From positions 1 through 40,455 of the forward strand of contig JAKQOW010000141.1 in assembly GCA_029565065.1 (NCBI GenBank): DNA of 40,455 nucleotides, given 5' to 3'. Origin of the DNA: Acidobacteriota bacterium. GTDB lineage: Bacteria > Acidobacteriota > JAAYUB01. How positions within the stretch are numbered: position 1 is the first letter of the stretch; each line of letters begins with the position of its first letter. Under the pieces are notes generated by a model. The model did not search any database, was not told where the DNA came from, and worked only from the letters and a program-made list of their open reading frames with translations. A program made the position numbers and the translations under genes. Shown in pieces: positions 7,339-16,154 of this stretch.

Positions 7339-10300
7339 GTGAGAAGAACCCTCCTTGTCTTTGGTGTCGCGCTCTGCATCGCCGCAGCCGTCCGGGGACA
7401 GGCCGGAGACGCGCCCGGCGCCGCCGATCCGGATATCCGGATGGTCCGCCTGGGCGACCGGGCCGCCGTCCTCCACGTCGGCGGCGAATCGTTCACCAAC
7501 ACCATCGTGCTGGCTTCCGCGCGCGGCCTGGTGGTCATCGACACGGGGCTGTTGCCGTCAAAGGCACCGGCCCTGCGGGCGGCGGCGGAACGCGCGTTCG
7601 GTCGGTCGGACATCGTGCTGGTGGTGAACACGCACGCCCATTTCGACCACATTGACGGCAACCAGGCGTTCACCGGCATTCCCATCATCGCCCACGCCAA
7701 CGCCGGGCGGCAGATGAGACAGTGGTACGGAAGCCCGGCGGCCATCGCGGCGTTCGTCCGAAACCGGATCACCTGGCGTACGCGGGAGGAAAACCGACTG
7801 CAGTCACTCCCCGCCGATTCACCCGAACGCGCCCGAATCCGGGTTGAGCTGGCCAACGACACGGCCATGGTGGACGACTTCCGCCAGGGCCGCTTCCAAC
7901 TCACCCTACCGACCGTCACCTTCACTGACCGGCTGAGCTTCGACCTGAGCGATCTCACCCTGAACCTCGCCTGGTACGGCCGGGCCCACACCGAGGGCGA
8001 CATCCTCGTCCACGTGCCGGAGCTCCGGCTCCTCCTGGTGGGCGACCTGTTCGACAGCGGCTGGCTGCCCGATTTCGGGGGGGCGTCCGCGGATCCGGCG
8101 GCCGGGTTTCGGGCTCTGGACGCCCTGCCCACCGGCGACGCCGCGGTCCAGACCGTGGTGGGCGGACACTCCGAGGTTATGAGCGGCGACGCCTTCCGGG
8201 CCCAGGCGGCGTACCTGCGGGACATCTGGGACGGGGTGGCCGCCGCCCGCCGGGAAGGTGCGACCCTGGCGGAGACCCGGGCCCGTTTCCCATTCGAGTC
8301 GCGGTACCCTTCCCTGGCCGGCCTCATCCGGACCTGGCAGGGCCAGGATCTCCATGCCGCCAACATCGACATGGTATGGCGCCTGCAGTCCGAGTCCTCC
8401 GCCCGGACCCTGGAAACGCTGATCGGTGCCCGCGGGCTGGAGGCGGCGCTGGCCGAGTACCGCTCCGGCATCGCCGGCAACGACCGCTACTTCCTGGAAG
8501 AGACCGAGATGAACGCTCTCGGCTACCGCTACCTGCAGGGCGGCCGGACCGCCGAGGCGCTGGCCGTCTTTGAGCTCAACGCCGCGGCCTTCCCCGAGTC
8601 CTGGAACGCCTGGGACAGCCTGGCCGAAGCATACTACTTCAGTGATGATCTGGACAAAGCGGAGCAGTATTACAGCCGATCGGTGGAATTGAATCCGGGC
8701 AACCGGAACGGCCAGGATAGCATCAGCCGGATCCGGGGGCAGAAGCTGGATGCCGCCGGGGAGACCACCGCCTCCGTCTCGTTGCCGCTAGGCGCCGCCA
8801 CCGGGCTCCGCGGCCCCTACCTGGGCCAGACACCGCCGGGGACCAGACCGAGGGTGTTCGCGCCCGGATTCGTGTCCTCGGCCGGGGCGTTCGAGTTCGC
8901 CATCGCCTTCACCCCCGACGGCCGGGAGCTGTACTTCACCCGGCGCGCCGAAGGGGGCGAGAACACGCTGCTGGTCGCCCGGCTGGGACCCGACGGCTGG
9001 ACCGCGCCCGAGCCGGCCGCCTTCACCGGCGGCTTCCCCGCCGACGAGCCGCATGTCACACCCGACGGCCGCCGGCTGTACTTCGGCTGCCTGCGGCCGC
9101 CTCCCGGCGTGGAGCGTCCGGAGTGGGCCATCTGGTACACCGAGCGCACACCCGGCGGCGGCTGGGGCGAAGCCCGTTACCACGGACCGGGCATGTACGT
9201 CTCGGCGTCGCGAGACGGTGATCTTTACATGACTGACGTGACGAACGCCGCCGGCGGAGGCGTGGTGGTCTACCCGTGGGCCGACGGTCGATACGGTCCG
9301 CCGCAGAAGCTGGGCGGCGGCGTGAACGCGCCGCGGGGCGCCGCCCACGCCTTCATCGCCCCCGACGAGAGCTACATCCTGTTCGACTCGTACCACCGTC
9401 CCGACGGCCAAGGGGGCGAAGGCGACCTCTATGTCTGCTTCCGCCGAGCGGACGGTTCCTGGGGCGAGGCACACAACCTGGGCGACACCATCAACACGCC
9501 GGCCACCACCTTCTGCCCCATGGTCAGCCCCGACGGCCGCTACATCTTCTTCAGCACCTGCCGCGACATCCACTGGGTCAGCGCCGGGGTGCTGGACGAA
9601 CTCAAGGCCCGCGCGACTGGAAGCGCGACGCCCGGCCGCTCCCTGCGCTGCCTGGTGCTGCTGGGCGAATGGTTCGGCGACACTTACTTCCAATTGCGGG
9701 ACGAGATCGCCCGGCGCGGCTGGACCATGCGGCGAGTGGGTGTCGACGCCGAGTACCGCGGCTGCTACCAGAAGGCGCGCGACGTTGTGCTCACGAGCGA
9801 CATCCTCATCCCCGACCTGAAAGACTTCTCCGGCTACGACTGTCTCATCATCCCCAGCGGCCCGCAGTTCCGAAAGTTCAACGAGAATCCCGTCGTCCTC
9901 CAGTTCGTCCGCGACGCCCATGCGGCGGGGGTGCTCATCGCCTCGTTCTGCACCGGCAACCGGGTGGTCCAGGCCGCGGGGCTGCTGGAGGGCGTCGACG
10001 GCGCGGCGATCTTCCCGTCCGTCGTCACCCATGTCCGGCCGGGCATCATCCTCGGCCCCCGCGGCGGTGGCCCGCCGCCCGGGGACGGTTTCCAGAGCGC
10101 GCCGGTGAAGGAGATCCTCGACGCCGTCGCCCGCGAACTCGACCTCCGGGACCGGGCGGCCGCGTCATATCTCGGCGAACCGCTGCCGGGCCTGACGCCG
10201 CGCCTGTTCGCGCCGGAGCGGCTCGGTCCAGACGTCAGCCTCGGGTGTTCCGGCTGGGGTGCGGAAATGGAATACTTCATCTATCAGACTTGGGTCGACC

Positions 10301-11007
10301 GGAAACCCCGCCTGTTCCTTATTTCGCAGCAAGGCGGGAGCTGGGGGGAGCCCGAACCGCTGGCCTTCGCCGACGCCTACGAGATCGGAGATTTCACCGT
10401 CGCCCCCGACGGCCGGACAGTGATCTTCGAGTCGAGCCGGCTGAGTGTTTCCGACAACAGCGTCAGCAAAGCCGGAGACCTCTGGACGATCACCCGCTCC
10501 GACACCGGCTGGACGGAACCCCGCCCCATGGGACCACCCATCAACACGGCGCATCACGAAAGCTATCCCTGTCTGGCCGCCAACGGCACCCTCTATTTCT
10601 TCAGCCGGAAGCCCGGCGGCTTCGGCGAGTCGGACCTGTACATGTCCGCGCCGAAGGACGGGAAGTACCAGGAACCGGTGAACCTTGGCCCGCGTTTCAA
10701 CACCACTCAGCACGAGTGGGACCCCTTCGTCGCCCCGGACGAGAGCTACCTGGTCTTCTGCTCCATGAAACCGGGGGGATTGGGCGAGGACGACCTCTAC
10801 GTCTCGTTCCGCAGCGCCGACGGCGCCTGGAGCGATCCGGTCCACCTGGGCGGGGCGATCAATTCGGAGAAATCGGAAAACCGACCCTACGTCAGCCCGG
10901 ACGGCAAGCACTTCTTCTACACGAGCACCCGGAACGGGCACCGGCAGATTTTCTGGGTGGACGCCGCGATCCTCGAGTCGCTCCGGCCCGGCAAGGAGGA
11001 CAAGTGA
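7339..11007 (+). CDS. Giant exported fusion: MBL + TPR + PD40 propeller + DJ-1/PfpI-like + PD40 propeller
   Basis: 1222 residues from GTG 7339, chosen because the signal peptide (RRTLLVFGVALCIAAA) starts there and GGGGGA lies upstream; the frame stays open back to TTG 7261. Domains: MBL fold with NTHAHFDH at 97-104, then RAHTEGD, VGDLFDSG and GGHSE (to about 330); TPR-like segment about 395-480 with ESWNAWDSLAEAYY; first PD40 propeller from Tyr494 (YLGQTPPG) to about 755; a DJ-1/PfpI/GATase1-like domain about 768-935 with the nucleophile elbow ASFCTGN (Cys871); second PD40 propeller from Tyr944 (YLGEPLPG) to the end, with several SPDG/APDG blade motifs. The MBL-TPR half is paralogous to the gene at 23845. 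Stop overlaps the next start as GTGA. Activity unknown; each enzyme motif looks intact. Confidence 0.85.
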   Translation: MRRTLLVFGVALCIAAAVRGQAGDAPGAADPDIRMVRLGDRAAVLHVGGESFTNTIVLASARGLVVIDTGLLPSKAPALRAAAERAFGRSDIVLVVNTHAHFDHIDGNQAFTGIPIIAHANAGRQMRQWYGSPAAIAAFVRNRITWRTREENRLQSLPADSPERARIRVELANDTAMVDDFRQGRFQLTLPTVTFTDRLSFDLSDLTLNLAWYGRAHTEGDILVHVPELRLLLVGDLFDSGWLPDFGGASADPAAGFRALDALPTGDAAVQTVVGGHSEVMSGDAFRAQAAYLRDIWDGVAAARREGATLAETRARFPFESRYPSLAGLIRTWQGQDLHAANIDMVWRLQSESSARTLETLIGARGLEAALAEYRSGIAGNDRYFLEETEMNALGYRYLQGGRTAEALAVFELNAAAFPESWNAWDSLAEAYYFSDDLDKAEQYYSRSVELNPGNRNGQDSISRIRGQKLDAAGETTASVSLPLGAATGLRGPYLGQTPPGTRPRVFAPGFVSSAGAFEFAIAFTPDGRELYFTRRAEGGENTLLVARLGPDGWTAPEPAAFTGGFPADEPHVTPDGRRLYFGCLRPPPGVERPEWAIWYTERTPGGGWGEARYHGPGMYVSASRDGDLYMTDVTNAAGGGVVVYPWADGRYGPPQKLGGGVNAPRGAAHAFIAPDESYILFDSYHRPDGQGGEGDLYVCFRRADGSWGEAHNLGDTINTPATTFCPMVSPDGRYIFFSTCRDIHWVSAGVLDELKARATGSATPGRSLRCLVLLGEWFGDTYFQLRDEIARRGWTMRRVGVDAEYRGCYQKARDVVLTSDILIPDLKDFSGYDCLIIPSGPQFRKFNENPVVLQFVRDAHAAGVLIASFCTGNRVVQAAGLLEGVDGAAIFPSVVTHVRPGIILGPRGGGPPPGDGFQSAPVKEILDAVARELDLRDRAAASYLGEPLPGLTPRLFAPERLGPDVSLGCSGWGAEMEYFIYQTWVDRKPRLFLISQQGGSWGEPEPLAFADAYEIGDFTVAPDGRTVIFESSRLSVSDNSVSKAGDLWTITRSDTGWTEPRPMGPPINTAHHESYPCLAANGTLYFFSRKPGGFGESDLYMSAPKDGKYQEPVNLGPRFNTTQHEWDPFVAPDESYLVFCSMKPGGLGEDDLYVSFRSADGAWSDPVHLGGAINSEKSENRPYVSPDGKHFFYTSTRNGHRQIFWVDAAILESLRPGKEDK

Positions 11008-12530
11008 GTGCGTTGATCCGATCCGGCCTCGTCGCGGCCTGCCTGATGTGGAGCATCGTCGCCGCCGCGGCCGTCGAATCCGGGACGGCACTGACCGACG
11101 GTCCGCACCCGGTGGGATTCGAACTGGTCCGGACCGCGGACCCGTCCCGTGCGTTTCCCTCACTGGACGGCGCCGGCTTCCGGGACCGGCCCATGCGGAT
11201 TTACCTCTGGTACCCCGCCCGGGAGGCCGAACCCGCACCGCTCACCATCGGGGATTTCGTCCGGATGGCCGCCGACGATTTCCGTCTGTCCGACGGCCCG
11301 GCGACGGGCGGCGCTTCGCTTCCAGTGCCGCTGGCCAGGGGCCTGGACGACGGGGAGCGCGCCGCACTCATGGCCCGGCCGCTGGCCGCCCGCCTCGGCG
11401 CGCCCGCTGCCGCCGGCGAATTCCCCCTGATCGTGCTGGGCCAGGGGCTGTACTACGAATCCCCCCTGTCGCAGGTCTACCTCGCCGAGCACATGGCCAG
11501 CCGAGGGTACGTGGTGGCCACGTGCCCGCTCCTCGGCACGCAGTACCGCCTGGTGAACCTCTCCGTCGAAGATCTGGAGACCGAAATCCGCGACATGGAG
11601 TTCGCCATCGCCGCGGCGCGCTCGCGGCCGGGCGTCCACCCCCGCCGCCTGGGGGTCATCGGCTACGATCTGGGGGGGATGGCCGGACTGGTGCTCACCA
11701 TGCGCAACCCGTCCGTCGAGGCGTTCCTTTCCCTCGACGCCGGGATCCTGTCGCCCCACCACTCCGGCCTGCCGGGCAGCCTGCCGGAATACCGCGAGGA
11801 CCGCTTCACCGTCCCCTGGATGCACATGATGCAGGCTCGCTTCATCGCGCCGTCCACCGACACGGCGAAGACCCGGGGACTCTACAACCGGAAAACGTAC
11901 GGCGACAGTTGGCTCGTCGCGGTGCCCACCGACAGTCACGGCCAGTTCTCCTCCTACGCTCGCTTCGGCATCCGGACGGCGATCCCCGGCTACTGGGGCC
12001 CCGTCGCCGACGACGCGGCCGCCCTCCATGACGGGATCTGCCGGCTGGCGGGCGTGTTCTTCGACGCCGTCATGAAAGGCTCCCCCGACGCGGCCGCCGC
12101 CCTGCAGGCCGCCCGTTCAGGCGCCGCCGGAACCCCGGGAACCATCGATTGGAAGAAGGGCCTCCCGCCGCCTCCCTCCGCGTCGACGCTCATGCACCGC
12201 CTCATCGAGGGGGGCCTAGCCGACGCCCGGTCGGCGATGGAGCAGCAGCGCGCCGCCGTCCCTCCCGGCCCGCTCCCCACCATGGACGAACTCCGCTGGC
12301 TGGGTTACCACTGCCTGTTGTGGTGGGGCCGGGAGTCGGAGGCGCTCGAAGTATTCCAATTGAACGTGACGATCCATCCGGAGTCGGCCGACGCCCTGGC
12401 GGCTCTGGGCGACGCCCTGCAGATGCTGGGCCGGACCGACGAGGCCGTCGCCGCGCTCCGAAAGGCCTTGGAACTCAATCCCGACATGCCCCGGGTGACC
12501 CGCCTGCTCGAGAGCCTGACCAAACCTTGA
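11004..12530 (+). CDS. Exported alpha/beta hydrolase-like protein with Asp at the nucleophile elbow, plus C-terminal TPR
   Basis: 508 residues from GTG 11004, which overlaps the upstream stop (GTGA) and follows AAGGAGGA. A signal peptide occupies about residues 1-25. Residues about 35-370 have the layout of a PAF-acetylhydrolase/dienelactone-hydrolase-like alpha/beta fold: LIVLGQG for the oxyanion strand, then VIGYDLGG where esterases have GxSxG. Asp222 thus replaces Ser. TDSHGQF supplies a plausible catalytic His. Residues about 410-505 form one or two TPR units (ALEVFQLNVTIHPES, ALGDALQMLGR). An Asp nucleophile occurs in haloalkane dehalogenases and epoxide hydrolases, but the rest of the chain is not clearly of that family. 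It could also be a dead enzyme used as a binding protein. Confidence 0.75.
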   Translation: MSALIRSGLVAACLMWSIVAAAAVESGTALTDGPHPVGFELVRTADPSRAFPSLDGAGFRDRPMRIYLWYPAREAEPAPLTIGDFVRMAADDFRLSDGPATGGASLPVPLARGLDDGERAALMARPLAARLGAPAAAGEFPLIVLGQGLYYESPLSQVYLAEHMASRGYVVATCPLLGTQYRLVNLSVEDLETEIRDMEFAIAAARSRPGVHPRRLGVIGYDLGGMAGLVLTMRNPSVEAFLSLDAGILSPHHSGLPGSLPEYREDRFTVPWMHMMQARFIAPSTDTAKTRGLYNRKTYGDSWLVAVPTDSHGQFSSYARFGIRTAIPGYWGPVADDAAALHDGICRLAGVFFDAVMKGSPDAAAALQAARSGAAGTPGTIDWKKGLPPPPSASTLMHRLIEGGLADARSAMEQQRAAVPPGPLPTMDELRWLGYHCLLWWGRESEALEVFQLNVTIHPESADALAALGDALQMLGRTDEAVAALRKALELNPDMPRVTRLLESLTKP

Positions 12531-12546
12531 GAGGGATGACGAACCC

Positions 12547-14004
12547 ATGAAGCATAATGTCGTGATCTGTATTGCCGCGGCCCTGCTGGGCGTGGCGGCG
12601 CTCGCCCTTCCAAGTGAGAAGACCAACGAATCGAATCCGGCTGTCCGCAAGCCTCTTCAACTGACCGAACCGCGGGAAGCGCGGGCCAACGAAATCCAGC
12701 CGCCGGGGCTGGTGATGGACATCCTGGGCGTCCGGCCCGGCATGGTCATCGGCGAGGTGGGCGCCGGCCGCGGCCGGGTCACGGTCCACCTGGCGGACCG
12801 GGTGGGCGGCAAGGGAAAGATCTACGCCAACGACATCAACGCCGCCTCGCTCGAATACCTGCAGGCGCGCTGCCAGCGCCTGGGACTGGACAACATCGAA
12901 ACCATCCTCAGCCGGACCGACGACGCCTGCTTCCCCAAGGACAGCCTCGACCTGGTCTTCATGGCCTGGGTCTACCACCACGTGGACGCGCCGGTGCCCC
13001 TGCTCCGCAGCCTGCTCCCCAGCCTGAAGCCGTGGGGCGTCGTGGCTATGGCGGAGCCGAAGCCCGCTCAGATCGAAAAGGAAGGCCGAGTACTGACTCG
13101 CGAGTCCGTGGGCCGGGAGGCCCGGGCGGCCGGCTTCGTCCTGGATGCGGTGATCGAGGACAAGCTCAAGGAGGACAACATTTTCATCCTCCGCCCCGCC
13201 GTGCCCGACACGCCCGATTCGCATGACTCGGCGAAAGTCCGCGCCCTGTGGCTCGACTACCTGGAATGGTCGAAATCACTCGGCGGCCGGAAGTCGCTGC
13301 GGGATTATGCGGTACATCTCGACACACAGGGCGTGCCCGAGTCCGAGGTCCGGCGCCGGCTGCACGTCATCCGGGGCCAGTTCACCGAGCAGCCGGAGGG
13401 GATCGAGCTGATCTACGACCCCCTGTACGGCAAACCCCTCACCGGTGACCTGGCGAAAGACGGTTTCAAGACCGCGCCCAACGCCTTTCTCGTCGAGTCG
13501 ATGAAAGGAATCCCACCGGGCGGCCAGGCGCTGGACGTAGGTGCCGGCATGGGCCGGAACGCCGTTCATTTGGCGGCACTCGGCTGGACGGTGACGGCGA
13601 TCGACCTGTCGGCCGAGGGTCTGGCGGTCCTGAAGGCCGACTCCGCCAAAGCCGGCCTGAATGTTCAGACAGTCAAGACGTCCTACGCCGATTACGATTT
13701 CGGGCGGGAGCGCTGGGACCTGGTGGCGATGATTCTCTCCTGGGCGCCGGTGGAGGAGCCCGCGTTTCTGGACCGCCTGAAGCGGTCGATCCGGCCGGGC
13801 GGTTACGTGGTGTTCGAGCACGTGGTCCAGCGCGCCGAAAATCCCTTCCCGCCCGGCGTCCACGCCCTGGCGCCCGGCGAGTTGCGGACGCTGTTCGGCG
13901 ATTTCGAGATCGTGACGTACCGGGAGAGCGACCTCGCCGGCGATTGGGGCGGCCCGCCCACCCCGCACGTCCAGATCGTGGCCCGCAAGCGCGGCGGGGT
14001 TTAG
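12547..14004 (+). CDS. Exported protein with two tandem SAM-dependent methyltransferase domains
   Basis: 485 residues. A signal-peptide-like start (MKHNVVICIAAALLGVAALAL) precedes two class I methyltransferase folds. The first has EVGAGRG at 70-76 and an acidic residue after the next strand (NDIN). The second has DVGAGMG at 330-336 followed by TAIDLS. Between them (about 215-300) is a helical linker. The first domain is the closer relative of the next gene, with the same approach QPPxxVMDxxGVxPG before motif I. Methyltransferases need SAM, which is not known to be supplied to the periplasm, so either the leader is a membrane anchor facing the cytoplasm or export is real and the domains do something else. 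Short 16-bp gap to the upstream gene. Substrate unknown. Confidence 0.8.
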   Translation: MKHNVVICIAAALLGVAALALPSEKTNESNPAVRKPLQLTEPREARANEIQPPGLVMDILGVRPGMVIGEVGAGRGRVTVHLADRVGGKGKIYANDINAASLEYLQARCQRLGLDNIETILSRTDDACFPKDSLDLVFMAWVYHHVDAPVPLLRSLLPSLKPWGVVAMAEPKPAQIEKEGRVLTRESVGREARAAGFVLDAVIEDKLKEDNIFILRPAVPDTPDSHDSAKVRALWLDYLEWSKSLGGRKSLRDYAVHLDTQGVPESEVRRRLHVIRGQFTEQPEGIELIYDPLYGKPLTGDLAKDGFKTAPNAFLVESMKGIPPGGQALDVGAGMGRNAVHLAALGWTVTAIDLSAEGLAVLKADSAKAGLNVQTVKTSYADYDFGRERWDLVAMILSWAPVEEPAFLDRLKRSIRPGGYVVFEHVVQRAENPFPPGVHALAPGELRTLFGDFEIVTYRESDLAGDWGGPPTPHVQIVARKRGGV

Positions 14005-14016
14005 GAGGACATTTTC

Positions 14017-14706
14017 ATGAACCAAAGACCAATTGTCGCCGCAGGTCTCGTCGTCATCCTCACCTGCGCCGCCCTGGCTCTCGGTTGCCAGGCGGCGGGG
14101 TCGGCGACCGGCGGGTCACCGCCATCCCAAGGCATGCTGGATCCGGAGAACGAGAACGAGGCCCGGCTCAACCGGCTGCAGCCCCCCGACCGGGTGATGG
14201 ACGCCGTCGGCGTGGCGCCGGGCCAGGTGGTCGCCGAGATCGGCGCGGGGCGCGGACGGTATACGGTCCAGCTCATCGCCCGGGTGGGCGCCGACGGCCG
14301 CGTGTATGCCGAGGACATCGATGCCGATGCCCTGAAGCATCTGCGCGCCCGCTGCGACCGCTGGAACATCCGGAACGTCGAAACGGTCCTGGGCGAGGTG
14401 AACGACCCGCGACTTCCCCCGAATTCGCTGGACCTGATCTTCATCATCTCCTCGTTCCATCACTTCGACGATCCCGTCACCCTCATGGGCAACGCCCGCC
14501 AGGCGCTGAAGCGGACGGGACGGCTGGCCATCGTGGAGTGGGCGCCGCGGCCGGGCCGAAGCGAGTACCTGACCCCCGAGCAGATGGCCGCAACGATGAA
14601 GCGGGCCGGCTTCACGCTGACGCGCACCGAGACGTTCCTGCTGGCCAACGGGCTGTACATCTACATCTTCGACCAGTCGGCCAAACCCTCTTCGGAGTTG
14701 CGATGA
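14017..14706 (+). CDS. Lipoprotein-like SAM-dependent methyltransferase
   Basis: 229 residues. The leader ends in ALGC (Cys24), which resembles a lipobox although Ala at -3 is not ideal. The mature part is one class I methyltransferase domain with EIGAGRG at 74-80, AEDIDAD for ribose binding, and FHHFDDP before the fifth strand. It is a clear paralogue of the first domain of the preceding protein. AGGAGG sits 8 bases before the ATG, and the stop overlaps the next start (ATGA), so it is in the same transcription unit. As with its neighbour, a surface or membrane-tethered SAM enzyme is odd. Target unknown. Confidence 0.8.
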   Translation: MNQRPIVAAGLVVILTCAALALGCQAAGSATGGSPPSQGMLDPENENEARLNRLQPPDRVMDAVGVAPGQVVAEIGAGRGRYTVQLIARVGADGRVYAEDIDADALKHLRARCDRWNIRNVETVLGEVNDPRLPPNSLDLIFIISSFHHFDDPVTLMGNARQALKRTGRLAIVEWAPRPGRSEYLTPEQMAATMKRAGFTLTRTETFLLANGLYIYIFDQSAKPSSELR

Positions 14707-16091
14707 ACCGACACCGGCTCCATTCCGGAGTTTACCGAATTGCTACTGGGATTACCTGTGCAGCCGCACTGATTCTTGCGGGCCTGGGCGCCGCAGGCCC
14801 GCCGACGCCGGACGATCCCGTGGCCGACGTTTTCGCGGTGATGGCGCTGGCGGACGATAGCCGGATGGACGTCCTCTGGCCGGGCTTCCGGCCACGAGAC
14901 ATTCCCGTGCTCGTCTTCGACGGGCGGGACACCTACCTGTTCCACGCCCCCAGCGCCCCCGAGGGGTTCGCCCCGACGGCGCCGGATCCGGGCGTGTTCA
15001 TCCACCCGGGCCGGCACCCGCTGGTGCGGGGAAACTCCGTGGCCCGCCTGGGCGAGGGCTGGGTGGCGACGAGCGTCCTCGCCGCCGTCTCGAAACGGAC
15101 GGGCGAGGCCTACGCGTCGAGGGACCTGGCCGGCATCATCGTGCATGAGCAGTTTCACGTGTTCCAGCGGACACGCCACCCGCGCTGGCGGCCCAACGAC
15201 GGGGTGCTGCTCCGCTACCCGGCCGAGACGGCCGAGGCGCTGGCGCTGCGGCGCCTGGAGAAGGAGGCCTTCCGGCGGGCGGTGAGCGCCCCGGAGCCGG
15301 CGGCCATGACCGGGTGGGCGCGGCAGGCGTTGCATCTCCGGCAGGAGCGGCTCGGCCCGCTCCCCGAGCCGTTCGTCACGTACGAGAAGGAGCTGCAGCG
15401 CACCGAGGGGCTGTCGGACTACGTCGAGCGGATGGCCCGCCGGGTCGATCCGCTCAACGCCTCGAACATCACCGACGGCATCGCGCCGGCGGGCGTCCGC
15501 GATCTCGGCTACGTGGCGGGGCGCTGGATCGCCATGATCCTGGACGCGCTGCGGCCGGACTGGAAGGCGCGCCTGGAGGCGGACGACCGCCTATACCTGG
15601 AGGACCTGCTCGTCGCCGCCCTCGCCGAGCGGCCGGAGGTGTTCCAAGCCTTCAGCCGCGACGAGCGGGACGCGTTCCACGCCGCGGCCCGGGCGGACCT
15701 GGCCGCGTGGCAGGCGCGCAAAGAGCAAGAACTCGCCCGCCACGACGCGATGCCCGGATACCGCCTGGAGATCCGGGCCGCTGCCCGGCCGCTCGCCATC
15801 CGGCTGTTCGACCCGCTGGCGATGGAAATACTGGATGACGGCGGCGTGTACCACCGGCTGGTCTTCATCGCCGGCGCCGACGGGGACAGCCTGCGGATCA
15901 TGAACCATCCCAGCCTGACCTGGTTCGACGACTCGCTCCGGGTGGTGCGGGTGTGCGTCCACGGGCTGGCGCAGCCGCCGGAGATCCGCGAGGACGAGAG
16001 ACGGCTCGTCGTGCGGCAGGGGGACGTGTCCATCGAGCTGAGCTACGCCCGGCTGACCGTCGCGGGCGACCGGTTCATCGTCGAGATGTGA
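14703..16091 (+). CDS. Exported protein with HExxH motif, putative zinc metallopeptidase
   Basis: 462 residues starting at the ATG that overlaps the upstream stop. The signal peptide covers about residues 1-32. The central region holds IIVHEQFHVFQ, with HEQFH at 148-152, a zinc-binding HExxH motif. Glu175, Glu178 and Glu186 in the next helix are candidates for the third ligand, as in gluzincins. I do not recognise a named peptidase family. The last 100 residues are strand-rich and may be a separate small domain. It shares the operon with the two methyltransferase genes. The HExxH motif is short enough to arise by chance, but its helix context (VHEQFHVFQ followed by a glutamate-rich helix) supports a real site. 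Confidence 0.65.
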   Translation: MNRHRLHSGVYRIATGITCAAALILAGLGAAGPPTPDDPVADVFAVMALADDSRMDVLWPGFRPRDIPVLVFDGRDTYLFHAPSAPEGFAPTAPDPGVFIHPGRHPLVRGNSVARLGEGWVATSVLAAVSKRTGEAYASRDLAGIIVHEQFHVFQRTRHPRWRPNDGVLLRYPAETAEALALRRLEKEAFRRAVSAPEPAAMTGWARQALHLRQERLGPLPEPFVTYEKELQRTEGLSDYVERMARRVDPLNASNITDGIAPAGVRDLGYVAGRWIAMILDALRPDWKARLEADDRLYLEDLLVAALAERPEVFQAFSRDERDAFHAAARADLAAWQARKEQELARHDAMPGYRLEIRAAARPLAIRLFDPLAMEILDDGGVYHRLVFIAGADGDSLRIMNHPSLTWFDDSLRVVRVCVHGLAQPPEIREDERRLVVRQGDVSIELSYARLTVAGDRFIVEM

Positions 16092-16092
16092 A

Positions 16093-16120
16093 GGCGGCCC
16101 GCCGGCGCCGGCCGGCCGCC
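16093..16120. other. GC hairpin between two island genes
   Basis: GGCGGCC at 16093-16099 pairs with GGCCGCC at 16114-16120, and the 14-base loop is itself GC-rich. It begins 2 bases after a stop codon and ends 34 bases before the next start. There is no T-run, so it is at most a weak terminator or an mRNA-stabilising structure between operon parts. Confidence 0.4.
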
Positions 16121-16154
16121 GCTCGTTTGGACGAACTGAGACAGGAGAAGACAG

